Positions 9,474 through 19,725 of a DNA stretch of 22,658 nucleotides are shown here, piece after piece. The translations under genes and the position numbers were made by a program. The notes beneath the pieces were generated by a model. That model had not been told where the DNA came from. It did not search any database and saw only the letters and a program-made list of their open reading frames with translations. Within the stretch, counting starts at the first letter, position 1; each line of letters starts with the position of its first letter. The DNA is from Spongospora subterranea (Eukaryota > Endomyxa > Phytomyxea > Plasmodiophorida > Plasmodiophoridae). The stretch lies in assembly GCA_900404475.1 (NCBI GenBank), contig OUQQ01000293.1, forward strand, positions 999-23,656, read 5' to 3'.

Positions 9474-10140
9474 TTGATTACGGATTTGAGTGACAGTGGT
9501 GGCCGCAGGGACGTTTTGGTCGAGTTGTGACTGGGGGCGAACGAACGACACTGCTACGCGGTCAACCAGTCGCTACAAAAAGTCCGGGCAACACAAGGAG
9601 GAGTACTGTACCTACCTACATAGGTACAGTAGTCATTTCCGGAGTTTGTTGGAATCAACCCACGAAGTTTTGTCTCCCGGATCCTCGCCAGATCTCATCG
9701 TCCAATGACCACAAGGATAACGTGGAAAGACTCGACGATCCTCGGCTACCTGTAGCCAACTCGGGCAATTAATGCACCGAACTGTCAGTAGACAACTGTT
9801 GCCCGCGTAACAGAGTCGCCAACGTAATGGTTGTCATATTTCCAACCAACGCACTCTCCATTATCTCCATCCTTGACCTGGTTTTTGGCTTCGTCATTAC
9901 TTAGCAGTTCGACAATAATCTTTTTTATCGGTTTGTTTCAAGTATCCAGATCTCATTGTATTGTCGCCTTTCAATAGTTACACGGCTTGGACTTTTGTTC
10001 AAAGCATGGAATTTGTGATGCAATATATTGCAATAACGTATGTTAGTATGTCGGCGACGACTGTCAAACTGCGATTCGGCTTATTTGGGTGACAAAGTTC
10101 TTTTTTGATTCCTTCGTTCGATTTGATTCCTGTTTCGTTT
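9474..10140. other. Intergenic region with a perfect 11-bp hairpin
   Basis: No gene is supported. A perfect inverted repeat, TACTGTACCTA at 9604-9614 and TAGGTACAGTA at 9621-9631, is separated by 6 bp. The + strand frames at 9490-9772 show no domain. The left part is the likely promoter side of paralogue B and the right part the promoter side of the candidate gene at 10216. Confidence 0.5.
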
Positions 10141-10148
10141 TATAAAAG
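10141..10148 (+). promoter_or_regulatory. TATA box candidate
   Basis: TATAAAAG lies 68 bp upstream of the ATG at 10216. A start site about 30 bp downstream would leave a 5' UTR of roughly 45 nt. The match is a textbook TATA box, but whether it is used depends on the downstream candidate gene being real. Confidence 0.45.
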
Positions 10149-10215
10149 GAAACTTCACTGTTCGGATGCGAAAAGATTAATTCATTATCCGTTGTAAGTC
10201 TCTTGAAAAAATCTC

Positions 10216-10779
10216 ATGGAAACTGAATTTCTTCGCGAACGTCATGGTCGCCTTGTTCTGTCACCACTGGAACAGAATCTGCACCCCAATGAGTCAAGCG
10301 ACGAAGATAAAGCAAGCTTGATGGCTACCTGTAATTCATTGTTTTGCTTTGATTTTTCCATGATATCTGCTGATTCCCTTTCCTGTTTTATAATAAACGC
10401 GCTCCTGTCTATTGCTCAACCTCACCACAAAAGTGATGTAAAATCGATTTCGAAGTGCCTAATTGCAAGAGCAAACAAGCGCCGAAACCAGAGGGGTAAC
10501 CCACCCTCTACCTCATTCGTATTTCGGAAAGTGAATCGACCTCACCCGTCGGTGATTTTTTTAGCTGGAAGAGAACTTGATCTGGTTGAGGGAAGGAAGA
10601 ACTTGTTATTTGAGTTCAAGGAAGGAGGCAACTCCAGCACCAACTACGGGATCCGCAGCTCCTTGGACCAGCGCATTCCATCTTCCCCATGGACACACCA
10701 TTGCTGAGGTCAGAGGTGAACGGAAGACCAACGAACTACTTGTCGCTGATGTGCATCAACGCATGATTTGGGGATAGAT
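10216..10779 (+). CDS. Possible small gene of unknown function, splicing unresolved
   Basis: An ATG at 10216 follows a TATA box and opens a frame of 163 codons to 10707. The first part is polar and acidic (SPLEQNLHPNESSDEDKASL). After codon 38 there is a donor-like GTAATT (about 10332), and a strong T-rich acceptor (TTTTTTTAG) lies at about 10555-10563. From that acceptor a different frame stays open to TAG at 10777-10779, with L-E-E-N-L-I-W-L-R and a Pro/Ala/Thr/Ser linker. The true protein could be this spliced form or the unspliced frame. I could not find a middle exon that keeps phase. No domain is recognised. Confidence 0.35.
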
Positions 10780-11035
10780 CCCTCAAGGAACGGCTGTTTT
10801 TGCATTATTGTAGTCGCCAACCAAGGCAGATCCATTTAGGGCGCGTTTGGATGCCACGAGGTATCACAACCTGGTCAATGATATGGTGCCAGTTTTTTTA
10901 ATTAGTAGCGCGGATTTGAGAAAACAATGAGTTACGATGAAAGTCGTAGCGGTTCGCAAAGTTCGTATGAGCGAAAAACCGGCTGATCATGGCGCCTGCG
11001 GCATCACTCTCAGGCAATTGACCTATGACTTTTTT
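10780..11035. other. Intergenic spacer
   Basis: No reading frame, repeat or RNA gene of note. It separates the + strand candidate gene from the - strand frame ending at 11036. Confidence 0.5.
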
Positions 11036-11398
11036 CTACCGCGTTAATTTCCCAAGGTCCGCTTTCGCCACTGAAGGAGATAATCCGGCTTTCTGGAACC
11101 ACTTCGCTATATTACGCCAGTACAACTGGTTATTGCACCTATCGTCTTCATCGCTTGTGTCCAAGATCATGGCACCTTTAGGCGTCGGGATGTGTCTGGC
11201 GACGGCAACAGTCTTTTCCACGGTTTCGCCCTTCCCGAGATTGCCGATTCATGGCGTCGTCGGCGTCAAGCAGTTGTCAACATTGGGTTGATCTGCTGTT
11301 GAGCGAGTCCATTCTAATGCATACCACAATTTGGTGAACAGGCCTCCCAAGGCGTCGATAAAAAACTCACACTCGATTTTCGATTCAACTCGCTCCAT
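11036..11398 (-). pseudogene. 121-codon frame broken by one TGA, unknown protein
   Basis: From ATG at 11398 the - strand reads 49 codons (starting MERVESKIECEFFIDALGGL), meets TGA at 11251-11249, then stays open in the same frame to TAG at 11038-11036. The second part contains T-V-E-K-T-V-A-V-A-R-H-I-P-T-P-K-G-A-M-I-L-D and ends W-F-Q-K-A-G-L-S-P-S-V-A-K-A-D-L-G-K. Composition on both sides of the stop looks protein-like, so this may be a recently inactivated gene, an exon pair, or chance. No family is recognised. Confidence 0.3.
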
Positions 11399-11851
11399 GA
11401 AAAGAGAGGGCAGCTGTTGGCAAGATTGAAACCGATGTTGACCTTATCAACGACCCGGTACCTGCCAGTCTACTGAAAATGTTTTGATTCTATACCAACG
11501 CACTCATTATATGGTTCACCTCGCCACAAACGCGGTATACATGAATCAACTGGCCAAGACTCCTACGTGGCGAAGCGATTAAACCTCGGTGACGGTGGCA
11601 AAGAAGCCAAAAGCTTTCAAAATATGATGCCTGGAAGACAGTAATGGACAACAGGTTCTCGACGATGCAATCGGCAGATAATATGCAAAATGGTGAATCG
11701 TGAAAGAACGTTTCTTGTGGTCCAACGATGCAAAGAGATTGCGACATCCATTATAATTGACGTACATACAAAAAGAACAATAAATACCGGCAGGCGAAAT
11801 TTCAGGAATAACCCATTCGGCAATTATTTGTACACTGAGATTCAAGAAGAT
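11399..11851. other. No supported gene
   Basis: Three overlapping - strand frames (11490-11747, 11579-11884, 11617-11823) and a + strand frame (11690-11923) occupy this stretch. The + frame runs into the tRNA gene, and the - frames have no recognisable domain. I call none of them. Confidence 0.4.
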
Positions 11852-11858
11852 AAAAAAA
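11852..11858 (-). terminator. Pol III terminator of the tRNA-Ser gene
   Basis: Seven consecutive A on the + strand (T7 in the transcript) begin two bases past the tRNA 3' end at 11861, the usual position of an RNA polymerase III terminator. Confidence 0.85.
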
Positions 11859-11860
11859 CA

Positions 11861-11942
11861 GTCGGCTGTGAGGTTCGAACTCACGCTGGCAAAGCCAACT
11901 TGATTTCAAGTCAAGCTCCTTAGACCACTCGGACAAACCGAC
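11861..11942 (-). tRNA. tRNA-Ser (anticodon TGA)
   Basis: The 82-nt - strand sequence folds into a full cloverleaf with a type II variable arm. Acceptor strands GTCGGTT/AGCCGAC pair with one G-U. The D stem is TCC/GGA with GAGTGGTCTAA between. The anticodon stem CTTGA/TCAAG closes the loop CTTGAAA, with TGA at positions 34-36. The variable arm TGGC-TTT-GCCA is typical of serine tRNAs. The T stem GTGAG/CTCAC encloses TTCGAAC. There is no intron and CCA is not encoded, as expected in eukaryotes. It reads UCA codons, with UCG possible by wobble modification. A T7 terminator follows. The structure is intact, so the gene is probably functional. Confidence 0.97.
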
Positions 11943-12778
11943 ACTGACTGAAAACCACTGAGGTTGATGTTGATGACATAGTAGAAACCTGACGGGATTT
12001 CTCCCATGTTAGGCAACGTTTATTTGGTTTATTATGAAGAAGTTAAGCACAGTACCTGTCAATTCAGGATAAACCACAATTGTCGAATGAAATTTCTTGC
12101 GGCCTGATGAATTATGCCTCCAACTTATGTTTTGAATTTTAATATTTCATGTGCTGAGTCGAACATGTTCGACCCCTGAGCCGAAGGTCAGTCAACCGTA
12201 GCATATTTGAAGTTTGATTGCTTTTAATTATCTCCGCTGTACCGTCAATTCATTCAATTGAAAAGTGACGCCATTATCTGAAAGTTGGTTTGTCAAGAAT
12301 CGCATTTGAACTCTTGAATATTTTGTAATTACGTCCGTTCAACTCCATGACAAAAAGTAGAGTTGCTTTTTGGGTACATAAAAGGGTGAGAAAACTTGAT
12401 TTTTCTAGTCTGAGGGGATTCAGTTCAATCTTCTTGTAGTGTTTCTGTTTTTCTAATCCTCATAGTTGTGAATCTTCATTTCTCGGAGTTATCAACTCAA
12501 TATGCAATCTCTGCCACACGAAATGGGGATTCACTGGATTTCGTAGAATTCATATTGGTCAAAAATCGACAAATTGAAATTTAAACAATCTCCGACAATG
12601 TACAGGTGTTGTTAATGAACCTGCCCATCAAATTCTTAAAAAGGCCTCTGCTATTCGATCGGGTCTAATTAAGTCTTATTTGCACTTTTGGATTGGTACA
12701 CATTCCAATCGTAGGGTCCACATTTAATTGGCAATTTGCAAATTGTGGATAATTGTTGACAGTAGGGTTTTCGGCGTT
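11943..12778. other. Intergenic region upstream of the BTB gene
   Basis: AT-rich, with no frame worth calling on the + strand. It contains a perfect 16-bp palindrome at 12158-12173 and the likely promoter of the BTB gene. A - strand frame (12665-12937) rich in Asn overlaps the end of this stretch and the first BTB exon; it is treated as antisense noise. Confidence 0.45.
12158..12173. repeat. Perfect 16-bp palindrome
   Basis: GTCGAACATGTTCGAC is its own reverse complement. Its core GAACATGTTC fits the RRRCATGYYY half-site pattern of p53-family proteins. A single half-site of this kind also occurs by chance, so the regulatory reading is only a suggestion. Confidence 0.4.
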
Positions 12779-14705
12779 ATGGCCATTAGCGCTTCGCCAA
12801 TTGCCAGTGATAATATTGCGACCGTTGGCCTGGATGTTCGCGAAATTGATTCCCGCGACAACAGAATTACGAATCGCAACCATCATCGCATCGAAGGTGG
12901 CGACGATTCCATAACAGTTTTGAAACAAACAATGCAAACACTGATAAATAATAGCCTACTCTCAGACGGTAAAGTAAAAATATCCACTTGCGGCAGACTC
13001 CATGTAACGTGAACACAGTTACGTTTCGCGGGAGGAACAATGGTGAAACGATACACGCGCATCGTGTCATTCTGGTAAATACTGTTTCACTGGGCACTTG
13101 AACGTATCGCCATTGCCTTGACTTTCGGGGACTTCAGGCGGCGTGGAGTACACCGTTCCGCGCCATGTTTACCCAAGGCTGGGCGGATTCGTCTTGGGGC
13201 AGCGAGATTTTGATGGACGATGGAGACATGGTGCCTCTACGCGTTATGCTGGAATTCATGTACACGGGTGCGACTAAGCTTGAAATGCCACTCGGTACAT
13301 AGCCCTGTATAAGTTCGTTGCCGTTTAGGGTTCATTCTCGATATTTAAATTTTAATTGCGTCATGGGACCAAATGATTGTTCCACACCAACAATGAGTGA
13401 ATCATTCTCCAGAATTCCTGTCCGTCAGAATTGGATTTGCCTGCATAATCATGTGGCAGTCTTCCAATTGCTGTTGTTGAGAATGACTTTGACATTGATG
13501 TTTAACTGCGATTTCGTTTTCAAGAGTCGTACTCTGCACTGACTAAAATTTTCCTTAGCACTCCAAGTGTTATCGTTAGCTAATCGCTTCGCAATCGTAG
13601 CGCTCCAAAATCTTGCCGAGATATTTATTGGTGGCGAGTTAGACGTCAATAATTGTTGTGCGCTGCTTACGGCTGCTGATCGATTCTCCTGCATGCGACT
13701 GCGTACCTCATGTTTCGACTTCACTGTTGCCCATTTCGAGTTTGTTATTGGCACCGATGCATTTAACGTGCTTTCCTACAATTGTTTCTATGACCTTATT
13801 TGCAGCAACAGCCTTTTGGTTCGCAGCGAAGAAGTTGTATTCAACGCCGTGTCTTCATGGATTGCTTATGACCAAACGTCACGCATTTGTCATGCGTCAG
13901 CGTTGTTAAACAAGATTCGTTTTCCGATGATGACAAGTCGCTTTCTTTTCGAAGTCGTCGAAAAAAACACGATCATGCTGAATCTCGCCGATTTTCCCGA
14001 AAAACTGCTAGCAGCGTACCGTTTTCAAGCTGTATCCGCCGCTGGACTCGCTGCAACAGACTGGGACCAGAACATGACGGAACGAGGCCGCGAAGAAATC
14101 GTGTTCGGGAGTGGAGCCGGTCGACTTTGCGCTCTAAGCAACTCGATGTCGAAAACTCATCCACTAGACAACGTCCGGTCGCATGATGATAAGTAAGAGT
14201 GACCACATTTTCCATCAAGAACAGCGCTGGAAAACAATTGCATTTTAGCCATCATCGCGGCAATTAATGAACTAACTTCAATGTGTACTACCGGTATAGG
14301 TACTGGCTGCCAGAAAACAGTGACGCAGCGGAGATCATGATAGATCTCGAAGATCAGCATCGAATCACGAAAGTGAGACTGCAAAATCGGCATAGTCTCG
14401 AGTTCCAGATTATGTTCAGAGATCAAGGAGATGCGCCATGGCTGGAACTGATTCCTCCGACCAACAGTGGACGCCACAAGGCAGTGATTGAGGTGGTTCT
14501 CAGAAAAACTGGAGTGTACAGTCGAAAGCTACAGACAGAGTTAATCGGTCGATATCTGCTTGTCCGTCTCCTAGGGCGATCCAATTGCTCGTATCACACT
14601 AGCATTTACTGGATTGAAGTGCACGGAATGCGCACACCTGGATTCTGTGAAAAAAGCATCGATCGAACCCGAATTGAGGACGAACATAGCAATGATCTTT
14701 CATAG
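12779..14705 (+). CDS. BTB-BACK-F5/8C (discoidin-like) protein, BTBD9-like layout
   Basis: Exons 12779-12968, 13019-13074, 13138-13294, 13559-14192 and 14300-14705 join in frame to 480 residues. The BTB/POZ domain (about residues 52-165) shows NNSLLSDVTF at the exon 1-2 junction, then IHAHRVILAAWSTPFRAMFT and LEFMYTG, then ALQVLSLANRFAIVALQNLA, which appears only when exon 3 is joined to exon 4. A BACK-like helical region follows (AADRFSCMRLRTSC, then VFNAVSSWI). After it comes an F5/8 type C-like domain (KYWLPENSDAAEIMIDLED...). BTB-BACK proteins with discoidin repeats include BTBD9; here I see one such domain, not two. Known role of the class: dimerising adaptor, often for CUL3 ligases. The start at 12779 has a favourable G at +4, but the first 50 residues have no counterpart I know. 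It is convergent with PIG-S. Confidence 0.8.
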
Positions 14706-14890
14706 GAGTTTAGACTTTATAAAAAAGCCAGGTCGAGAATATTTTTGCATTTAACCTATATTGATTAACAGCGTGCTGTGTGCCATTGATACGAAGATTG
14801 TTACACAATGACGGGCGTAACCATCTTAAAAAATGGCAGCATGTACAAGCAATACATTATTGAACAAAATTTAAAGTTAAGTTTTGTACA

Positions 14891-17262
14891 TTATTGAGCT
14901 TTCATCCGGGATTTCAGAAGTTTGAAAATCTCGCCAATCCGCGACAGGATTGGCATGGCAATCGGAACAAAATATGGCATATATACAGCATAGACGTGCT
15001 CGTCTGGAAAGTACAGCAACGGCAACATTGTTTCGTCGAAAAAGGCAGAATAAGCGGCGTTGTAACCAACAAGGCAATAATTATACGCATCATTGTATGA
15101 CCGAGACTTTGCGCTTGTGAGACAGTTTTCTAAACAATGAGACAAAATATTCAGATAATGGCTAAATCACACCAAAAAAACTCAGAGAAAACCCAATGAT
15201 AAGCGAAATGTGAGGCAAAGAAAGCCCCGAACTGACCTAGAGAATCTACTGACTGCTGAACAAGTTTTGCGACATGAACGGTAACAGGCAATTGGCGATT
15301 ATCATCCAGTAGTTTCATGAGGATTCGTAGCTGCTCAGCGCCGGAAATGTAGTTATAGTAGAGTCTCTGACGCTTAATGAAGTTGATTTCCCAATCAGCA
15401 GCTCCGACAGTCGATGGAACTTGCTATAAAAGCGGAATGAATATCAGGTGTGGAAACTTCAAGATTGTGCAAGGGATACGGTAAAAGCGAGACATATTAA
15501 CTTTGAACAAATTTTGCCTTACAGTGATGTGCGACGACGGCTCAGCCCAAGCGGGGATCGGAAAGCCAAATAGCGATCGAACTTGACCTAAAACTTGCGC
15601 CATCACATGGTCGAAATTGCTGATGGTCGCGTCGGCGGCAGAAAGATCATTGGCAATTACAACCCCACCCCATCTCGGTAATATGAACGCTGTCGACGTC
15701 GATGCAGTGTCTGAGGGCAACAATCAGAATTGCTGGAAAGTAGGCGAAATCATCATTTGCAAAATGCTAACAAAAGCACGGCATACCAACCTGTTTCCAT
15801 ATCAATGAGTAGGGGGGACAGATGATGTGGTGGAATGTAGACGAAATAATGCAAGGCAGGGAAAGACGGTGTATGAATGGACTCTAGAAAACGTACTTCT
15901 TAGCGAATGAAAACAGTGTTGTTGTTAAAGTTGTAAATAACATTGAAAACACACGCTATCGCAAAATTCATCCCATCGCAAAATAGCACGGCTACATGAT
16001 ATTGCAGATGCTTTACACTGACCAACGTTCCATTTCGTTCTTCCCATGAAATCTTCTAGTTGTGTTTTCGTTAAAAAAGATGAGCCCGTTTCTCCAGTCT
16101 GAATGTGGTCTGATATATCGGCGTAAAAAATTATTTGAGAGTCGATCCGGGCACGAAATACGTCTCCTACTTTACTCAAGAACGGTTCAATATAACCTTG
16201 GAGCAGCAGTAAGATTGCAGATAATCACAATGGGAAATGTCCCCGATAAAAAAGCGAAGCTACCTGATAAAATCTGTTTGAAATCCCAGCTGAAATTTGT
16301 TTCTGAAGGGTCTTCGATTAAAATGGAAAAAGAGAGCAAATAACTTGCTTGCGAATGAAGCTGCAATTGCAGAGCAACGTTCATGAGCTGATACTCACAT
16401 TCAAAATAATACTAACCTGTTGAACAGATGGAGATTCCTCCTCTGTGAAAAGCGGCACCACGCGACTTAGATTATTAGATATATTTGATGTAATTCGTTC
16501 TAAGAGTTCGCTTCCTGCGTTTATATCTGCCCAAATGTTTTGCACATCAATTTGCAAACAGTTTGCACTGAAACCATAATTTGATTACCGAAAAAAAGCC
16601 ACGCATGACGATATTGTCCAATGGTGAAATGAAACTTGTCGCTAGGGAGAACAAAAATGGATATATCGGATGAGCTGCGAACGAATGCTGTTAAATGATG
16701 ATCGAGCCCTAAAAATATTTCAGTGGTGGCGTTAGCGTCTACAACTTGTGAACGACATCAAGATACAACTTGGACGACGAGAAGAAAAACGTTAACCATC
16801 CTCAGTGAAGTGAAGCAAATTCTAAGATCCATAATGACCTTCAATGGACAAAAAGCGGACATCTCCTAAATCAGACAAAGTGCAATTTACAGAAATTCGA
16901 TGTAATTTTTTGTCGCCCAAAACGGAGTGCAGCTTGGAGCACAGCGTGTTTCTGTCAATGCTTGCATGACCGACAACGATATCAACTTGAATATTACGCA
17001 GAAAGAGCTGCAAAACAATTTAAGATATGCGACAAGCAGTGATAAAACAATTAACGAAAACTGGTGGATTTGGCCTGATCTGAAATGTCAAAAATCCGCT
17101 AATCCAGCATTGCGTGAATAAGAAACCACATCGTACCGGATCATCAGGTAAATGGGTGATGTCCGGGAGTGGCGCACGCTCAACTGACGATGTAGCCAGA
17201 TGAGACAGCCAGCAGAAAGCGAAATAAGCGACGAACGAGGCCAGGATCACGAGGCGCGCCAT
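14891..17262 (-). CDS. PIGS: GPI transamidase subunit PIG-S
   Basis: Ten - strand exons: 17262-17137, 17007-16839, 16708-16589, 16526-16417, 16360-16264, 16196-16023, 15883-15791, 15710-15523, 15423-15237 and 15129-14891 (TAA). They join in frame to 500 residues, close to the roughly 530-555 usual for the family. An N-terminal signal-anchor (MARLVILASFVAYFAFCWLS) precedes S-S-V-E-R-A-P-L-P. Family blocks in order: W-D-F-K...G-Y-I-E-P-F-L; N-V-E-S...P-A-L-H-Y-F-V-Y-I-P; F-I-L-P-R-W-G-G-V-V (RWGG at 309-312); Q-V-R-S-L-F-G; and AFFDETMLPLLYFPDEH, followed by the C-terminal membrane segment near 468-488. PIG-S is an ER membrane subunit of the complex that swaps the C-terminal peptide of precursors for a GPI anchor. 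No frame break was found. The exon 3-4 intron is taken as 62 bp; a 21-bp alternative breaks phase. Confidence 0.93.
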
Positions 17263-17673
17263 GTTCACCTCTTCCCGAACGGTGGCGGAGACCTGCATTT
17301 CTCGGTCTCTTCAACAATGAATGATCAACAGACAGTATTGCGGCCACGTATCTTCCGTTACCACATACAGTTCAATAGTCGCAAACGTGGGCTGCTGCAA
17401 CTCTACAACGCTTTGACGGTTCATGTACGGCGCAACCAGAGGGTTGCCCCGATGTCAATGTTACAATGCAGAATCTGTGATCGGAATAGGATTGGCGGCA
17501 ATGGCGCCATCTACCGACACCCAATGTCCCATGCACAATTGCACATCCGGCATTTCTGACAAAAACTACAGTGGGTCAATGATGACCAGCATTGCACCCG
17601 TATCGTTCAGCAGTATATAAGGATACAGAAGACACTATATATTGACGTATCGAAAGTCGTATTTCTTGGGGGT
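17263..17673. other. Spacer between PIG-S and the orphan membrane-protein gene
   Basis: Upstream of PIG-S. + strand frames (17200-17559 and 17423-17620) show no domain and partly overlap PIG-S exon 1. A TATATA-containing segment near 17612-17642 could be read on either strand, but it is about 350 bp from the PIG-S start, so I do not call it a promoter. Confidence 0.4.
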
Positions 17674-18768
17674 TCACCACGATAAATGAAATGCACATTG
17701 TCTGAGTACACTTATCACCATTTTCCTCAACTTGTACATCATCGATGGACTGAAAGGTGGTTGCTTGACGTTCCCATTTCCACCACTTAGTGTTCTTACG
17801 TCTTCTAACTGGTCCCAGATCCTGAATATTCGTTCATCGTCATCCTGAAGAAACTTTCGCATCAGGATGAAATCGTCGTCCATATGTTGTCTGATTCGTT
17901 TATAGGAGCTGAACATATCAGCCCAAACAGCCTGTTGCCTTGCGTTCCCATGCTCCAGAGCGTAATCGCCAGCAGATCGCAGGGCCGGCACCAGAACCGG
18001 CATAAACTGCCAGTTTATGCTATGAATACACCGAGCTGCATTGAAATGCCGCTCACTTGTTGGCCCGAAAACGCTGTGCACGAGCAGATATTCCTTGAGC
18101 ATCATTTTGACTAGGTTCGGGTCCTTCGATAACAGATTCGCCGGAGATTTAGGAAAACGAAGAGTTGCACGCATATTAAGGAATCCGGCCCGCAAGGACA
18201 GTGCCTCTTTCGAGAATGTGATCCCATGCAGAGTGTTTATCAAACTCGAAGTTTCCGCGAATGTTTTCTTCGATTCGGTATTCAACAAGCTGTGGGCCAA
18301 ATTGTGCAGGTCCAGCACTCTCATGAAAATGCACTTACGAAACTTTGGCAGCATTGACCGGATCAATCTAAGCCCCTCCGTTTCGAGAGCTAGAGAGGTC
18401 GCCACCAGATGGGCGCGCAGCTTGTCTACCTTGCTCGACAACTCGGATATCTGCAGAATTGCCAGTTCGGGACCCGAACATCGTCCATAGAAGAGTGAGA
18501 AAAAAATGAAAAACTCGTTCATCAAGGAACAATTCACTTCCGGTAACCTGGCGTTAACATCGTGAGTAACTTGGTCGAACTCTTGCTGCAGAGCGGCGAG
18601 GTCCAGCGAGAAATCGGTCACATGGAATGAATCGACGACAAAGTAGATCGAGACGACGGTGCAGATCAAGACGAAGACACAATATATGATATGCCAATGG
18701 AACAGGCTGAACCCATTCGGGAGCGCCCGCGAACACTCATCTGTCGGTGACCCCGAATCCGGCAACAT
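17674..18768 (-). CDS. Orphan type II membrane protein, intronless, unknown function
   Basis: A single uninterrupted frame of 364 residues runs from ATG at 18768 to a stop at 17674. A short N-terminal tail (about 24 residues) precedes one strongly hydrophobic segment at about 26-46 (IIYCVFVLICTVVSIYFVV), so the bulk is probably lumenal or extracellular (type II). That part is mostly helix-forming, Leu- and Ser-rich, with one N-glycosylation sequon (N-C-S, near residue 79). Heptad-like stretches occur around L-A-A-L-Q-Q-E-F-D-Q-V and I-S-E-L-S-S-K-V-D-K-L. I recognise no family. It is the only long intronless frame in a window of intron-rich genes, so it could be a lineage-specific gene or a retrogene. 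It lies in the same orientation as adenosine kinase upstream and PIG-S downstream. An upstream coding exon cannot be excluded. Confidence 0.75.
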   Translation of the reverse strand: MLPDSGSPTDECSRALPNGFSLFHWHIIYCVFVLICTVVSIYFVVDSFHVTDFSLDLAALQQEFDQVTHDVNARLPEVNCSLMNEFFIFFSLFYGRCSGPELAILQISELSSKVDKLRAHLVATSLALETEGLRLIRSMLPKFRKCIFMRVLDLHNLAHSLLNTESKKTFAETSSLINTLHGITFSKEALSLRAGFLNMRATLRFPKSPANLLSKDPNLVKMMLKEYLLVHSVFGPTSERHFNAARCIHSINWQFMPVLVPALRSAGDYALEHGNARQQAVWADMFSSYKRIRQHMDDDFILMRKFLQDDDERIFRIWDQLEDVRTLSGGNGNVKQPPFSPSMMYKLRKMVISVLRQCAFHLSW

Positions 18769-19725
18769 GCCGTGTCGAAGTGGGGAACGCGGCGTGGCGC
18801 GATTTTCGCCCAGTCCCGTCCCCGACCTGGGACGTCGCCACCATTTTCAAAAGGCGTCTGACGGCTTGTTCATTCATCCGTGATGAATTTCGTTCGCATA
18901 TCGTGTATCTTCTCGCTTTCCACGAGAAACGATTGATATTGCAACGACAAACCAGCATGTGCGGTTGGCTGTTTTTCTCATAATCTCGTTCCATGTTGTG
19001 GTCATCCTTTGGGCATCTGGTGGATTTTGATTGATTTCATTTCTCTAATCGTTGGACTGGCCCAATAGGTTGGGTTAAGGTATCCTACAAGGCAGAGTTT
19101 TGCTCAAACTTACTGAAACTCAAGTGATCCGTTCTACCGTTCAGAGATCTCATTGGTTGAAAGTGACGGCTCTTGCTCCTCGCATGAGCCATGGACGGGG
19201 CCAGAATCGCGAGCTTGTTGGCTTAACTTTTCGCCGACAGACCTATTTTCGGTCATAGCGGCAGCACTGGAGTCGAAGGCGTTCTGATTTTCTTGTCAAA
19301 CAATGTATTGCGATGTGAAAACAGAGATGGTCTCCACAATTGGATTGTCGACGGGGGGCGGTCATTTTACCTACTCTCAAACGATGATCGAATGAGAAGG
19401 TGAACTCATTATCGTCAATTCATTATGTTCGTGCAGCCTAGCCGTTTTGTATTTCCCCAAAACCGACACGACTCACCAGTCCCAGAACGTTTGCCGTCTT
19501 TACGTCTGTGATCGCTTTTTTCTCGCGTGTTTTGCCTGACTCCTTGTACCTTCAAAACTTGTTCCATGGAAGAGCACCTTATTAGCAAGACGTTCGCTGC
19601 AAACAAGCAGAAGACACTACCCTTCCTCGGCTCTCAAGGTCTCGGTCGACTTTTTTTATGAGCAAAGACGATCACTGGTGGTGCACAGGCTGTATTAGTA
19701 AATATTGCAGAACAATTTGAAAGAC
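18769..19725. other. Intergenic region between the orphan gene and adenosine kinase
   Basis: Small frames on both strands (18737-18994, 18747-18983, 19415-19606) have no recognisable domain or supporting splice pattern. No RNA gene or mobile element was seen. It should hold the promoter of the orphan gene and the 3' UTR of adenosine kinase. Confidence 0.45.

Noticed and set aside
11490..11884. Overlapping - strand frames beside the tRNA gene.
   Set aside because: They overlap each other in different frames, one runs into the tRNA, and none has a recognisable motif.
12665..12937. Asn-rich 90-codon frame on the - strand.
   Set aside because: It overlaps BTB exon 1 in antisense, has no domain and no in-phase partner exon. 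The + strand reading leads directly into the BTB domain.
13460..13499. A possible extra BTB exon between 13294 and 13559, containing V-F-Q-L-L-L-L in one frame and E-N-D-F-D-I-D in another.
   Set aside because: No frame of this 40-nt segment connects both neighbours in phase, while direct joining of 13294 to 13559 is in phase and gives a normal BTB sequence (L-E-M-P-L-A-L-Q-V-L-S-L-A-N-R-F).
16527..16588. A 21-nt intron (16568-16588) between PIG-S exons 3 and 4.
   Set aside because: It breaks phase with the I-N-A-G-S-E-L-L-E-R frame. The 62-nt intron ending at 16527 keeps phase.
18737..18994. 85-codon - strand frame just upstream of the orphan type II gene.
   Set aside because: It overlaps the orphan gene's start in another frame, has no domain, and offers no clear donor to join it.
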